Source: Bifidobacterium colobi
GTDB lineage: Bacteria > Actinomycetota > Actinomycetes > Actinomycetales > Bifidobacteriaceae
Reading direction: 5' to 3'
Assembly (NCBI RefSeq): GCF_018555455.1
Contig: NZ_JAFEJU010000003.1
Span: 186,001 to 250,000 of the forward strand
DNA length: 64,000 nucleotides
Below the pieces are notes generated by a model. That model worked only from the letters and a program-made list of their open reading frames with translations, made no database searches and was not told the DNA's origin. Made by a program: the position numbers and the translations under genes. Of this stretch, positions 28,438-38,136 are shown piece after piece. How positions within the stretch are numbered: the stretch's first letter is position 1; every line of letters starts with the position of its first letter.

Positions 28438-29391
28438 ATGAAGGAACACAAAGGAGTGTCGGCATTGTTGCGAGCCGCCGAGTATGAAAAACGCTGCGCC
28501 ATCGGAGACGGCGGCAGGCTTAGCGATGCCTTGCAGCGTCGCGTCCACACCAGAGAAATCGTGTCACCATATCCTAATCTGTTCGCGTCAGCGCAGTACT
28601 GGACCTCGCTAACGCCGGAAGACCAGTCATTGCATTGCATTCGCGCATTAGCGCAGTTGCATCCGCAATGGGTGTTCGCAGGGCTGAGCGCTACATGCAT
28701 ATACGGTTATCAGCATGCCTATTCCTTGCATGACGGGTCGATCAGCATTGCCAGTACCGGAGGGCTTACCCATAGGGACTTCAAACAATTACGACGTATC
28801 TATATGAATACAATCCCCAGTTGGCAGTGCAATGGCATCTTCGTCACTTCGCCGGCGCGCACACTTATCGACTGCGCGACTCTTCCTTTTGAACGCGCGA
28901 TCGCCATTTATGATTCGGCGTTACGCGCCAAGCACGTTTCCAAGACGGACATCGATACGCTCAGGCTGCAAACTCGATGCGACGAACAGGCGGTGAAACG
29001 ACTGCTGCTACACGCTAATCCGTTGCGAGAGAATGGTGGTGGATCATGGGTCTATGCACGTATAATTCGACTCGGCTATGCCGAACCACTCTTTCAGGTT
29101 GAATTCGAGAATCCCGATAACGCATCGCTGCCGTACCGGGTGGACTTCTGCTGGAAACTGGCTGACGGACGAATCATCGTGGCCGAATACGACGGCATGG
29201 CAAAATACGCCGATACCAGCAATCCGAATCGTGCGAATATGCAAGCGAAGCTTGAATACGAGCGACAGCGTGAACGACGCATCAAAGCGCAAGGTGTCAC
29301 AACGATTGTTCACTTGTTCTTTGAGCAGGTGGCCAATCTCAATCAGTTGGATGCCAAACTGGCTGATGCTGGAGTACCAAAAATACGGTGA
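28438..29391 (+). CDS. AbiEi / DUF559-like protein
   Basis: A 317-residue protein with the plan of actinobacterial AbiEi-like antitoxin proteins joined to a DUF559/Vsr-like nuclease fold. The N-terminal part contains a winged-helix-like region (LQRRVHTREIVSPYPNLF) and the ARTLIDCATLP block common in this family. The C-terminal part has YRVDFCWKLADGRIIVAEYDG, matching the D-x(n)-E-x-D/K core of PD-(D/E)XK nucleases, then a helix ending VTTIVHLFFEQV. ATG 28438 has no ribosome site; a TTG at 28465 has a proper AAAGGAG upstream, so the true start may be nine codons later. No AbiEii toxin partner is adjacent. It is a lone member, divergent from the zinc-ribbon genes. Defence role is inferred. Confidence 0.6.
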   Translation: MKEHKGVSALLRAAEYEKRCAIGDGGRLSDALQRRVHTREIVSPYPNLFASAQYWTSLTPEDQSLHCIRALAQLHPQWVFAGLSATCIYGYQHAYSLHDGSISIASTGGLTHRDFKQLRRIYMNTIPSWQCNGIFVTSPARTLIDCATLPFERAIAIYDSALRAKHVSKTDIDTLRLQTRCDEQAVKRLLLHANPLRENGGGSWVYARIIRLGYAEPLFQVEFENPDNASLPYRVDFCWKLADGRIIVAEYDGMAKYADTSNPNRANMQAKLEYERQRERRIKAQGVTTIVHLFFEQVANLNQLDAKLADAGVPKIR

Positions 29392-29522
29392 AGCTACGTA
29401 TGTTCATTTCACGGAACGTCGAGAATATCAAGAACACCTGATGAGCGCTATGTGGACGATTATCGATACAGTACCCGACCTTATTTGGCACGATATCGAC
29501 TTCCCCATGTGCTCGTCATCTC

Positions 29523-29699
29523 CCAGCGCGGTAAATTCTCGAGGAAAACGGCCATCCCGAGATTTCACCGCACTGAGGGAAGCTAAGCGCGGTGAAATCT
29601 CGAAAAGAACCCATTGCCCGAGAAATTACCGCACTGACGACAGCTCAGCGCGGTAATTTCTCGAAATCAACGATTGTTTCGAGAATTTACCGCGCTGAG
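29523..29699. repeat. Cloverleaf repeat, copy B (177 bp)
   Basis: Second copy, offset 6648 bp from copy A and in the same orientation. Its outer stem is a perfect 19-bp match (CAGCGCGGTAAATTCTCGA with its complement ending at 29697). Inner hairpins have perfect 14-bp stems: CGAGATTTCACCGC/GCGGTGAAATCTCG and CGAGAAATTACCGC/GCGGTAATTTCTCG. It ends 3 bp before the stop codon of the DUF3027 gene, so it forms the 3' end of that leftward transcript. Confidence 0.9.
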
Positions 29700-29702
29700 T
29701 TA

Positions 29703-31358
29703 TTAACGTTCGTTGTCGGAAGGTGTCTCAGAAACGGTGTTCGAAACACTGTCGGCAGTGATACCCGAAGGACTGTCAGACGCAGTATCCAAAGACGTGT
29801 CGGAAACGGTGTCCGAAGCGAACTCGGAAACGGCATCCAAAGACGCATCGGAAGGCGTCTCAGAAGCCGCGTCCGAATCCGTCTCGGAATCAGTATCCGG
29901 GACAGTGCCGGAAGCACTATTAGAATCAGCCTCGGAGGCGCTACCGGAATCAACGCCAGATTCGTCCCCGGAATCGTCGGAATCATCCACCGTATCAGCC
30001 GTAATGACGGAATCGTCAGTATCGGCATCGACCGCGGAATCAGAATCGTCAATACGGCTTTGACGCAGCTGCTCAATCAAATCAATGACGGTTTCAAGTT
30101 CCGGAGTCACTTCTTCAGTAACTTCGGCATCATCGTCATCCTCAAAATCGTCGTCACCGGTATCGATGGCGGTGTTGTTGATGATGTCCTCTTCGGTGGC
30201 CTCGTCATCGTCAGTGTCCGATTCCGCATCAGCATCCGACTGCTCACCATCAACGGCATCAACGGATTCAACGGAAGCACCGGCACCCACGGCTTCAGTT
30301 GCAACGTCATCAACGACAATATCGTTATCAGCCGCACCATTGTCAGTGTCCGCGGCATTATCGACGTTCGCATCAGCCTCAGCAACGCCATCCTGAGCTG
30401 CAGCAGCATCACTGACTTCATCAACAGGTGCCGTACTTTCAGCAGCACGAACCTTAGGCTCTGACTCACCTTCGGCATCGCTGGACTGAGACTCAGGCTG
30501 AGACTCAGACTGAGTCTGGGACTGAGACTCCGAGTCCGAATCAATGCCGGACTCAGCCGCTTCCTCAGTCTTACGCGCCTTCGGACGGGCCACGATATCG
30601 ATATGCAGGTCATCCAACGCCGGCTTGGACTGCACCCACAGGTGGCTCGGCTCGGGAGGCTCGATTTCGGAATGCTCGCCGCATCCATGGTCCAACGAGA
30701 CCACACGGCCATCGTCCGGACTCCATTTGTTGGCGCACACGCCGAACATACGATCCAGTTCGCCGGTCAACGGCACAAAGAACCCGCAATCGGAGCATAG
30801 ATTGCCGTCCGCGGTTTTGGTGCTCAACGCCTTGGGACCACGCGGCCCTTCATACCAACGCTTGGCAGCCTGTGCACGACCCAACGGGCTCAGCACATGG
30901 CGGCGCGTCAGGCGAAACGTCTCCGCAGCATCGTTGACATCCGGCACGGAGGATTCCTCCACTTCGCCGGTTTCCAAACGCTCGTCGTCAGGTTCGGTGC
31001 CGATCGAGTCGGTGGGCGACAGATCCGTGGGCTCCAAACGGTCCTTCCACGGAATCCACTTCGGCGGCAGCAACGCATCTTCGGTAGGAATCAGTGAGGA
31101 TTCGTTGACGGTCCAGGAGTCCAGCTCAATATCGTGATACAGCGTCACCGACCACTGCCAACCCTCATAACCGCGAATATGTGCGGCAAACCGGAAGTCG
31201 GTAACATGATCTTCAAGCTCGTTGGCTTGAACGAACTCGCCTACCTGCTCGGGCTCATCAGCCACTTCCAGCAGTACCGCATGGGCAATGGCGCGAGGAT
31301 CCGGCGTCACCGAGGATTCGTCTGTAGTTTCGGCCGTGGTTTCGATGGTGTCACTCAT
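29703..31358 (-). CDS. DUF3027 protein with long acidic tail
   Basis: A 551-residue protein. Residues 1-270 match the actinobacterial DUF3027 family in character: VTDFRFAAHIRGYEGWQWSVTLYHD, LLPPKWIPWKDRL, LSPLGRAQAAKRWYEGPRGPKA and a cysteine block LCSDCGFFVPLTGELDRMFGVCANKWSPDDGRVV ... GCG that likely binds zinc. Residues about 275-551 are an extreme low-complexity tail of Asp, Glu, Ser, Thr, Ala and Val, about half of the protein. The gene follows the cold-shock gene by 20 bp in the same direction, a pairing seen elsewhere in Actinobacteria, suggesting nucleic-acid-related work. The family function is unknown. Confidence 0.8.
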   Translation of the reverse strand: MSDTIETTAETTDESSVTPDPRAIAHAVLLEVADEPEQVGEFVQANELEDHVTDFRFAAHIRGYEGWQWSVTLYHDIELDSWTVNESSLIPTEDALLPPKWIPWKDRLEPTDLSPTDSIGTEPDDERLETGEVEESSVPDVNDAAETFRLTRRHVLSPLGRAQAAKRWYEGPRGPKALSTKTADGNLCSDCGFFVPLTGELDRMFGVCANKWSPDDGRVVSLDHGCGEHSEIEPPEPSHLWVQSKPALDDLHIDIVARPKARKTEEAAESGIDSDSESQSQTQSESQPESQSSDAEGESEPKVRAAESTAPVDEVSDAAAAQDGVAEADANVDNAADTDNGAADNDIVVDDVATEAVGAGASVESVDAVDGEQSDADAESDTDDDEATEEDIINNTAIDTGDDDFEDDDDAEVTEEVTPELETVIDLIEQLRQSRIDDSDSAVDADTDDSVITADTVDDSDDSGDESGVDSGSASEADSNSASGTVPDTDSETDSDAASETPSDASLDAVSEFASDTVSDTSLDTASDSPSGITADSVSNTVSETPSDNER

Positions 31359-31378
31359 GAGTGGAATCAGCCGCCCTA

Positions 31379-31768
31379 TCAGTCCTGAACGTCGAATTGG
31401 TCTGCCACTGCACGCAGCAATCCCGCCAGCTTCTTGCTTTCGGCGGCGGAAGGATAGCGGTGGCGACGCAGCGTGTTGCCTGCGGAATCAAGCATCTTAA
31501 TGAGGTCTTCGCAGATGGCAGCCATATCATCCGGCTTCGGACGAGTGGCCTTGACTAGGCTCGGCGTCGAAGCGATCAGCTGCACGCCCATTGCCTGAGG
31601 GCCACGGCGGCCATCCACCACGGAATACTCCACCTTGGCACCCTTGCGCAGCGTAGTGGCGCCGGAGGGTAGGGCCTGAGCCGGCAGGAACACATCCTTG
31701 CCTTCCTCACTGGTGATGAAGCCATACCCCTTGGCTGCGTCAAACCAACGAACTCGACCGGTGGGCAT
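31379..31768 (-). CDS. Cold-shock domain protein with C-terminal helical extension
   Basis: A 129-residue protein. Residues 1-65 are a cold-shock (OB-fold) RNA/DNA-binding domain with RNP1-like GYGFITSEEGKDVFL. The second RNP motif is altered (DVFLPAQAL rather than DVFVHFSAI). Residues 66-129 form a helical extension (DDMAAICEDLIKMLDSAGNTLRR ...) not present in classical CspA. Start ATG 31768 with AAGGAAGG; the longer frame starting at 31825 runs through the promoter. It precedes the DUF3027 gene by 20 bp and is probably co-transcribed with it. Confidence 0.88.
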   Translation of the reverse strand: MPTGRVRWFDAAKGYGFITSEEGKDVFLPAQALPSGATTLRKGAKVEYSVVDGRRGPQAMGVQLIASTPSLVKATRPKPDDMAAICEDLIKMLDSAGNTLRRHRYPSAAESKKLAGLLRAVADQFDVQD

Positions 31769-31840
31769 TGCAAAACCTTCCTTAGTGCTTAGGGAATAAT
31801 GAACTGAAGGAACAGTGTACCTCACAGGCCTTGACCGACG

Positions 31841-33937
31841 CTACTTGGCAGGAACGTCTTTCGCTTTGCGCTCACCGGAGAACCATGATGTTTTTGCCTT
31901 TGATTCCTTGGCGCTGGCGCCCGAAGCCGTTTGCGCCGGCTGTGCTGGTGCGATGCGCTCGACCGGCAGGATCACGGTAAAGGTCAAGCCGCCTCCATCG
32001 GTACCGGTGGCGCAGATGAATCCATGATGTGCCTTGACCACGGATTGTGCGATAGCCATACCCAAGCCGGTACCGCCCTTCTGACGGGCACGCGATGGGT
32101 CGGCTGTGTAGAATCGTTCGAAAATCTTCGAGCGCGATTCCGCCGGCACGCCCGGGCCATGATCGATGAATCGCAGCACCGCATACCGGTAGCCGGTTTG
32201 CATTGACTGCCCGACTTCCGCAGCATCGATAAAGCGTCGCATGGACGCCTCGGTGGTGGGCATCTGGGCAAGCTGCCGCGGATCGATGGCTGCTGGAATC
32301 ATGCCAAGAGCCACTTCGGCTGGGGAATCATCCGGCGTATACCGATGGATGTTTCCCACGATATTGGTGACTACCTGGCGCAACCGTGACGCGTCGCCGT
32401 GCAAGGTGACCGCATCCCAATCGCCGGCTGCCAGCTGCAATGAGGCTGGATGACTCAGATCCTGTGCCGGCATCAGCTGCAGTCGATTACGGGTGATGGC
32501 TCGATCAGGGTCGAGTGCATGCAGGTCATCCATCGCATCGGTGACCAGCGACGACAGGTTCACCGTGCCGGTCACATCAATGCCACGCCCCTCATCCAGA
32601 CGAGCGAGAGAGAGCAAATCCTCCACCAGCACGGTCATGCGCTGGCTGGAACGTTCGATATGTTCGATGGATTCGTCCGCTCGCTCCAGTGCCCCCGGCA
32701 TGTCACGCTGCATTTTGTAGAGTTCCGCATACCCGTGGATGGCCGCCAATGGCGTACGCAATTCATGACTGGCATCGGAGACGAATCGCTTCATTTTCTC
32801 GGTGGTTTCCTCTTGCTCATGGAAACTCACTTCGATTCTGGTCAGCATGGTGTTGAGCGATGCCGCCAAAGAGCCGACTTCCGTATTCTCCGGTGCGGAT
32901 GGAATACGCTGGCTCAAATCCCCGGCGGCGATTTTCGCGGCGGTTTTCTCCATACGCTTCAATGGCTGCAGGGTGTGCTGGATGATCAATGTGGACAGGG
33001 ATCCGCCCAGCAATACCACGGCGATGCCCACCACGATGCAGTAGTAGGTCAGGGTTTTCAAGGTGTCGATCTGATCGGACATGGACAGTCCGATGTAGAC
33101 CACACCACGAACTTTCTCCGCGCCGTTGGTCTTGATGGTCCATTCTTTGGCGATGATGCGCCACGGAGCGCTGGCAGCGGTCACCGCCGCATGATTGGCA
33201 CCCGGCTTCGGATTCGAGAGTACTTTGGTCACGGAATCCGAGGAATCCGAACTTCCCGGAGCCGGGCTGCCGGAAGCGTCGGGGGAAGGAGTGGTACCGG
33301 TGGACCCATTAGCGTTTCCGGTGCCGTTTGTGCCGCTGTCATTGCCGGAAGCATCAGAGGAGGAGCCACTGGAGGATTCGCTGGCTTGCACTTCCACCAC
33401 CTGCTTGGCCACGGCCGGGGCCGTGAATACCTTGCCCAGCGTGATGCCATCGGTGTTGCCGTACGTGGGAAGTACCGGAACCGAGACGATCCCGTCTTGC
33501 AGCTGCGGCAGCAATGGGGTTACCACCAGTGGCTTGCCGTCCGCATCGGTGGTGCCATCGGTGTACTGAATCTGCAAGAAATATGAATTCGGACCGGACA
33601 GTCCGCTGGAATTATCCGTCTTGGAAAGCCAGTCGATGTTGTTGAACACCAGATTGGCCTGCTGGGAAAGCTGGCTATCGGTTTTCTCCAACATATAGTT
33701 GCCCACGAGCGCACGCAGCGAGAACGAAATCACCGTAATGCCTACCAGCAGCACGGCGATGGTGGCGGCCATGAGCTTGCCGCCCAACGATATGCGGTCG
33801 AAATGCTGGAAGAAGATGTTCTTCTTGCGTTCGTGATGTTCCCGGACTCGTTGGGCGACCTGGTCACGGGGGCTTAATTGAGACTGCTGCTGCCCCATCT
33901 GCGGCGTCGGAACTGCTGGCTGCTGCGGATTAGTCAT
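31841..33937 (-). CDS. Two-component sensor histidine kinase
   Basis: Membrane sensor kinase, 698 residues, partner of the response regulator just upstream. Order: Gln/Pro-rich cytoplasmic start, helix 1 (LMAATIAVLLVGITVISFSL, about residue 55), an extracellular sensor of roughly 225 residues with a Ser/Gly/Asn-rich region, helix 2 (IVVGIAVVLLGGSLSTLII, about residue 300), HAMP, HisKA box SDASHELRTPLAAIHGY, and HATPase blocks NIVGNIHRYTPDD, DHGPGVP, FERFYTADPSR and GGTGLGMAI. The ATG lacks a normal ribosome site and overlaps a small leader ORF (33932-33965). The signal sensed is unknown. Confidence 0.92.
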   Translation of the reverse strand: MTNPQQPAVPTPQMGQQQSQLSPRDQVAQRVREHHERKKNIFFQHFDRISLGGKLMAATIAVLLVGITVISFSLRALVGNYMLEKTDSQLSQQANLVFNNIDWLSKTDNSSGLSGPNSYFLQIQYTDGTTDADGKPLVVTPLLPQLQDGIVSVPVLPTYGNTDGITLGKVFTAPAVAKQVVEVQASESSSGSSSDASGNDSGTNGTGNANGSTGTTPSPDASGSPAPGSSDSSDSVTKVLSNPKPGANHAAVTAASAPWRIIAKEWTIKTNGAEKVRGVVYIGLSMSDQIDTLKTLTYYCIVVGIAVVLLGGSLSTLIIQHTLQPLKRMEKTAAKIAAGDLSQRIPSAPENTEVGSLAASLNTMLTRIEVSFHEQEETTEKMKRFVSDASHELRTPLAAIHGYAELYKMQRDMPGALERADESIEHIERSSQRMTVLVEDLLSLARLDEGRGIDVTGTVNLSSLVTDAMDDLHALDPDRAITRNRLQLMPAQDLSHPASLQLAAGDWDAVTLHGDASRLRQVVTNIVGNIHRYTPDDSPAEVALGMIPAAIDPRQLAQMPTTEASMRRFIDAAEVGQSMQTGYRYAVLRFIDHGPGVPAESRSKIFERFYTADPSRARQKGGTGLGMAIAQSVVKAHHGFICATGTDGGGLTFTVILPVERIAPAQPAQTASGASAKESKAKTSWFSGERKAKDVPAK

Positions 33938-33965
33938 GGTGATAGTCCATATGGTGATAGTCCAT
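33930..33965 (-). other. Small leader ORF with duplicated 15-nt unit before the kinase gene
   Basis: The 15-nt unit ATGGACTATCACCAT occurs twice in a row on the minus strand (33965-33951, 33950-33936). It encodes MDYHHMDYHHD and stops (TAA) 8 nt inside the kinase gene in another frame. It begins 8 nt after the regulator stop codon. It could couple kinase translation to that of the regulator; no ribosome site is evident for it. Confidence 0.35.
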
Positions 33966-33973
33966 CGCCAAGA

Positions 33974-34705
33974 TCAGCGCTTGGGTTCGCGAATCATATA
34001 GCCGATGCCGCGCTTGGTTTCGATCAGCGGGGTGACCTTGTGCTTTTCGCCGTTTTCGTCGGTGACTTCCACACCGTCGACCTTCTTGCGCAGGTAGGAA
34101 ATGTACGATTCCACGATGGCGGCGTCGCCACCCCAGTCATACTGCCAAACATGATCCAGAATCTGGGCTTTGGAAAGCACGCGGCCTTCGTTATCCATGA
34201 GATAGCGCAGCAGTTTGTACTCGGTGGGGCTCAAGTCGATAGGCTGGCCTGCACGGGTCACGTCGTGGGAATCCTCGTTGATTTCCAAATCAGCCACGCG
34301 GATGATCGGATCATCCTCAACCTGTTCGCGGGTGCGGCGCAGAATGGCGCGGATACGAGCCACTACTTCTTCCAAGCTGAACGGCTTGGTCACGTAATCG
34401 TCGCCACCCACGGTCAGACCCATGATCTTGTCTTGCGTATCATCGCGTGCGGTGAGGAACAGGACCGGTGCGTTAATGCCTTCCTGCCTGATACGGCGGG
34501 TTACGGTGAATCCGTCGATATCAGGCAGCATGACATCGAGCACAATAAGATCCGGCTGGACCTTCTCGATCACTTCAATGGCCTCGGAACCGGAGGCCGC
34601 GGTGTTCACCTCGAATCCGGCGAAATGCAGCGAGGCAACCAGCAGTTCGCGGATGGACGGCTCGTCGTCAACAACAACAATCGATGCTTCAATAGGCTTA
34701 CTCAT
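33974..34705 (-). CDS. OmpR-family response regulator
   Basis: Cytoplasmic transcription regulator, 243 residues, activated by the histidine kinase encoded downstream. The receiver domain (residues 8-120) has the acidic pair DDE, phosphorylation site LIVLDVMLPDIDGF (Asp in VLD), Thr in FLTARDD and Lys in VTKPFS. The C-terminal winged helix (140-243) has LSPTEYKLLRYLMDNEGRVLSKAQILDHVW and the RGIGYMI end. Start ATG 34705 with an AGGAAA ribosome site. The gene order regulator then kinase is standard; the target genes are not known. Confidence 0.95.
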   Translation of the reverse strand: MSKPIEASIVVVDDEPSIRELLVASLHFAGFEVNTAASGSEAIEVIEKVQPDLIVLDVMLPDIDGFTVTRRIRQEGINAPVLFLTARDDTQDKIMGLTVGGDDYVTKPFSLEEVVARIRAILRRTREQVEDDPIIRVADLEINEDSHDVTRAGQPIDLSPTEYKLLRYLMDNEGRVLSKAQILDHVWQYDWGGDAAIVESYISYLRKKVDGVEVTDENGEKHKVTPLIETKRGIGYMIREPKR

Positions 34706-34758
34706 GTTTCCTAGAGTGGCGCGGCCATCTGGGTGTTTCCTGAATGCCGGCTTGGAAG

Positions 34759-35682
34759 TTATTCGTTGTCGGCGTTTTCGGTGCCTGTTTCAGAATCCGT
34801 TTCAGAATCGTGGGACTCCTGGGCTTCCTGTTCAGCCGCCTCACGTGCCTTCCTTCTGGCCTTGCGTTCGGCGATTCGAGCCTTCCTTGCCTTCTTCTCA
34901 GCACTGGTCAATGCCTGGCGGTTGGCGCGACGCGGCTTCTTGCCCTTGCTACGCACACGGATGATGATCATCAGGACCACCACAATCACCAGAATCACCA
35001 GCACCACAACCATGACGATGATGCCGATGGTGATGGAGGAACTCGACGTGGAGGTCTTCTTGGACTGTACAATCTGATCCATCATGGCGGTTGCCGCGCC
35101 GGCCCAATCCGGGTCGTCCTTCATCAGCGGTTCCTGGGCAGCGGCGGAAAGCTTGTCTACCGTATCCTGGCTCTTCAACCATTCATCGGAGTTCGATGAC
35201 ACCGCAACGACGAGATTGCCATCGTTCGAGGCAACGGCCAGCATCACCGTGTTGGCCTTGGGCTTGGTGGATTCCAACACATTGCTCGCCCATTTCTGTG
35301 GAGTCTGGTCACTGTTGAAGCTCGACAGGTACAGCAAATGCACATGAACGCCGGTTTCCTGCTCGGTTTTGGCAATGGCATCGGATACCTCAGCCGCATG
35401 GGAGCCCAGCAGGTTCTCCGTATCGGTGATGTTGTCGGTAATGGTCACACCGCTGTCCGAACTGGTCGAGCTGTTCGAACTGTTCGAATCCCCAGAACCA
35501 CTGTCTGAGTTATCCCCATATGCCACGGCGGTAAGCCACACACAGCTCAACACCAGCGCCATCAGCATGCAAATGGCTCCAACAAGCCATTTTGAGACCC
35601 TGCGATCCTGCCGCGACACTACGTCTGGGGAAGCTAGAACCACATGATTCGTACGAACGGATGCCCAAGAAGAATTTGCCAT
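34759..35682 (-). CDS. TPM-domain membrane protein
   Basis: A 307-residue protein. A positively charged N-terminus and hydrophobic helix (LVGAICMLMALVLSCVWLTAVAYG) act as signal or anchor; then a Ser/Asn/Asp-rich linker, a TPM (YgcG-type) domain at about residues 85-200 (ITDNITDTENLLGSHAAEVSDAI ... VMLAVASNDGNLVVAVS), a second helix (ITIGIIVMVVVLVILVIVVVLMIIIR) and a Lys/Arg- then Glu-rich cytoplasmic tail. The start was set at ATG 35682, with AAGGTGGAG upstream; a GTG nine bases earlier is unlikely. TPM proteins are linked to membrane protein turnover, but the role here is inferred. It lies 53 bp upstream of the response-regulator gene. Confidence 0.8.
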   Translation of the reverse strand: MANSSWASVRTNHVVLASPDVVSRQDRRVSKWLVGAICMLMALVLSCVWLTAVAYGDNSDSGSGDSNSSNSSTSSDSGVTITDNITDTENLLGSHAAEVSDAIAKTEQETGVHVHLLYLSSFNSDQTPQKWASNVLESTKPKANTVMLAVASNDGNLVVAVSSNSDEWLKSQDTVDKLSAAAQEPLMKDDPDWAGAATAMMDQIVQSKKTSTSSSSITIGIIVMVVVLVILVIVVVLMIIIRVRSKGKKPRRANRQALTSAEKKARKARIAERKARRKAREAAEQEAQESHDSETDSETGTENADNE

Positions 35683-35761
35683 AAGCTCCACCTTAGCGTT
35701 CGGTATTCACAATGACGAACGCTTACATCAGATATGTTCATTTCCTAGAAAGGAGCTCATC

Positions 35762-36052
35762 ATGCCCCAGTATCAAGTGGATTCCGAGCGGATCCAATCT
35801 TCGTCGGCCGCAGTCGCCTCGTCGGTCTCCCAAATCCGGCAAGCGGTCAGCGGCATGTACACGAATCTCAACGCGCTGCAGGAAGCGTGGCGAGGCTCGG
35901 CGGCTTCCCAGTTCACATCGGTGATGGCGCAATGGCGCGCCGCACAGCAGCAGATGGAGGCTTCGCTGGAGTCCATTCAGCGTTCGCTGTCTTCGGCCTC
36001 CACCGTGTACGCGGATGCGGAAGCGGCGGCGTCTCGCCTGTTCGCTCAGTAG
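35762..36052 (+). CDS. WXG100 (Esx-like) protein
   Basis: A 96-residue protein with the length and helical hairpin of the WXG100 / ESAT-6 family. The central WRG motif (residues 43-45) takes the place of WXG and is followed by SAASQFTSVMAQW. Ala/Ser/Gln-rich helices lie on both sides. The start ATG has an AAGGAGC ribosome site. Family members are usually small secreted substrates of type VII (Esx) machinery. No EccC/FtsK-like ATPase or second Esx gene is adjacent, so any secretion partner lies elsewhere. Convergent with groEL across a terminator. Confidence 0.85.
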   Translation: MPQYQVDSERIQSSSAAVASSVSQIRQAVSGMYTNLNALQEAWRGSAASQFTSVMAQWRAAQQQMEASLESIQRSLSSASTVYADAEAAASRLFAQ

Positions 36053-36167
36053 TGGAGGCGACGCTTAGTCTTACTACGTTCGACAGCCCGCCTCAAAGAG
36101 AAGCCCACAACGGAACATCCTTGCACGTACCAGCTCCTCTCTCAGGGGGAATCCAACCAATACGCGA

Positions 36168-36218
36168 AAGAGGGGAGCCTCCCGTAGGAGACTCCCCTCT
36201 TCAGCTCGCGAACGAGCT
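36168..36218. terminator. Bidirectional terminator pair between WXG100 and groEL genes
   Basis: AAGAGGGGAG-c-CTCC pairs with GGAG-a-CTCCCCTCTT around loop CGTA (36168-36201). A second small hairpin, AGCTCG-CGAA-CGAGCT, follows at 36203. Confidence 0.75.
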
Positions 36219-36247
36219 AGCTCAAGCTATCGGCTCAGCAGTGCCGA

Positions 36248-37945
<1,698 letters not shown>

Positions 37946-37956
37946 TCAGCTGCCGG

Positions 37957-37983
37957 TTATCACTCTCGACCTCCGAGTGCTAA
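37957..37983 (-). promoter_or_regulatory. CIRCE operator 1 (groEL-proximal)
   Basis: On the minus strand TTAGCACTC-N9-GAGTGATAA matches the HrcA-binding CIRCE consensus TTAGCACTC-N9-GAGTGCTAA with one change. It lies 84 bp upstream of the groEL ATG. Confidence 0.9.
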
Positions 37984-37991
37984 CTGAGACA

Positions 37992-38018
37992 TTAGCACTC
38001 ACCACCCGAGAGTGCCAA
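37992..38018 (-). promoter_or_regulatory. CIRCE operator 2 (groEL-distal)
   Basis: On the minus strand TTGGCACTC-N9-GAGTGCTAA matches CIRCE with one change. It is separated from operator 1 by 8 bp, so the two sites are in tandem on nearly the same DNA face. Confidence 0.9.
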
Positions 38019-38073
38019 CAAGCGCGTTTGCGATTGCGCTATGGGCATGAAATTCGAGGAACATCAGATACGA

Positions 38074-38105
38074 AAAAGCCTCGGTCGCAACCCGCCAACC
38101 GAGGC
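38074..38105 (-). terminator. Terminator of the second cold-shock gene
   Basis: Minus strand GCCTCGGT ... ACCGAGGC with a 12-nt loop followed by TTTTT, about 30 bp after the stop codon at 38137. Confidence 0.85.
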
Positions 38106-38136
38106 CTCAACAGCATTATCGTGGAAGCAAAGATAC

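Noticed and set aside
29078..29656. ORF crossing from the AbiEi-like gene into cloverleaf copy B
   Set aside because: Out of frame with the real gene, and its tail is repeat-derived.
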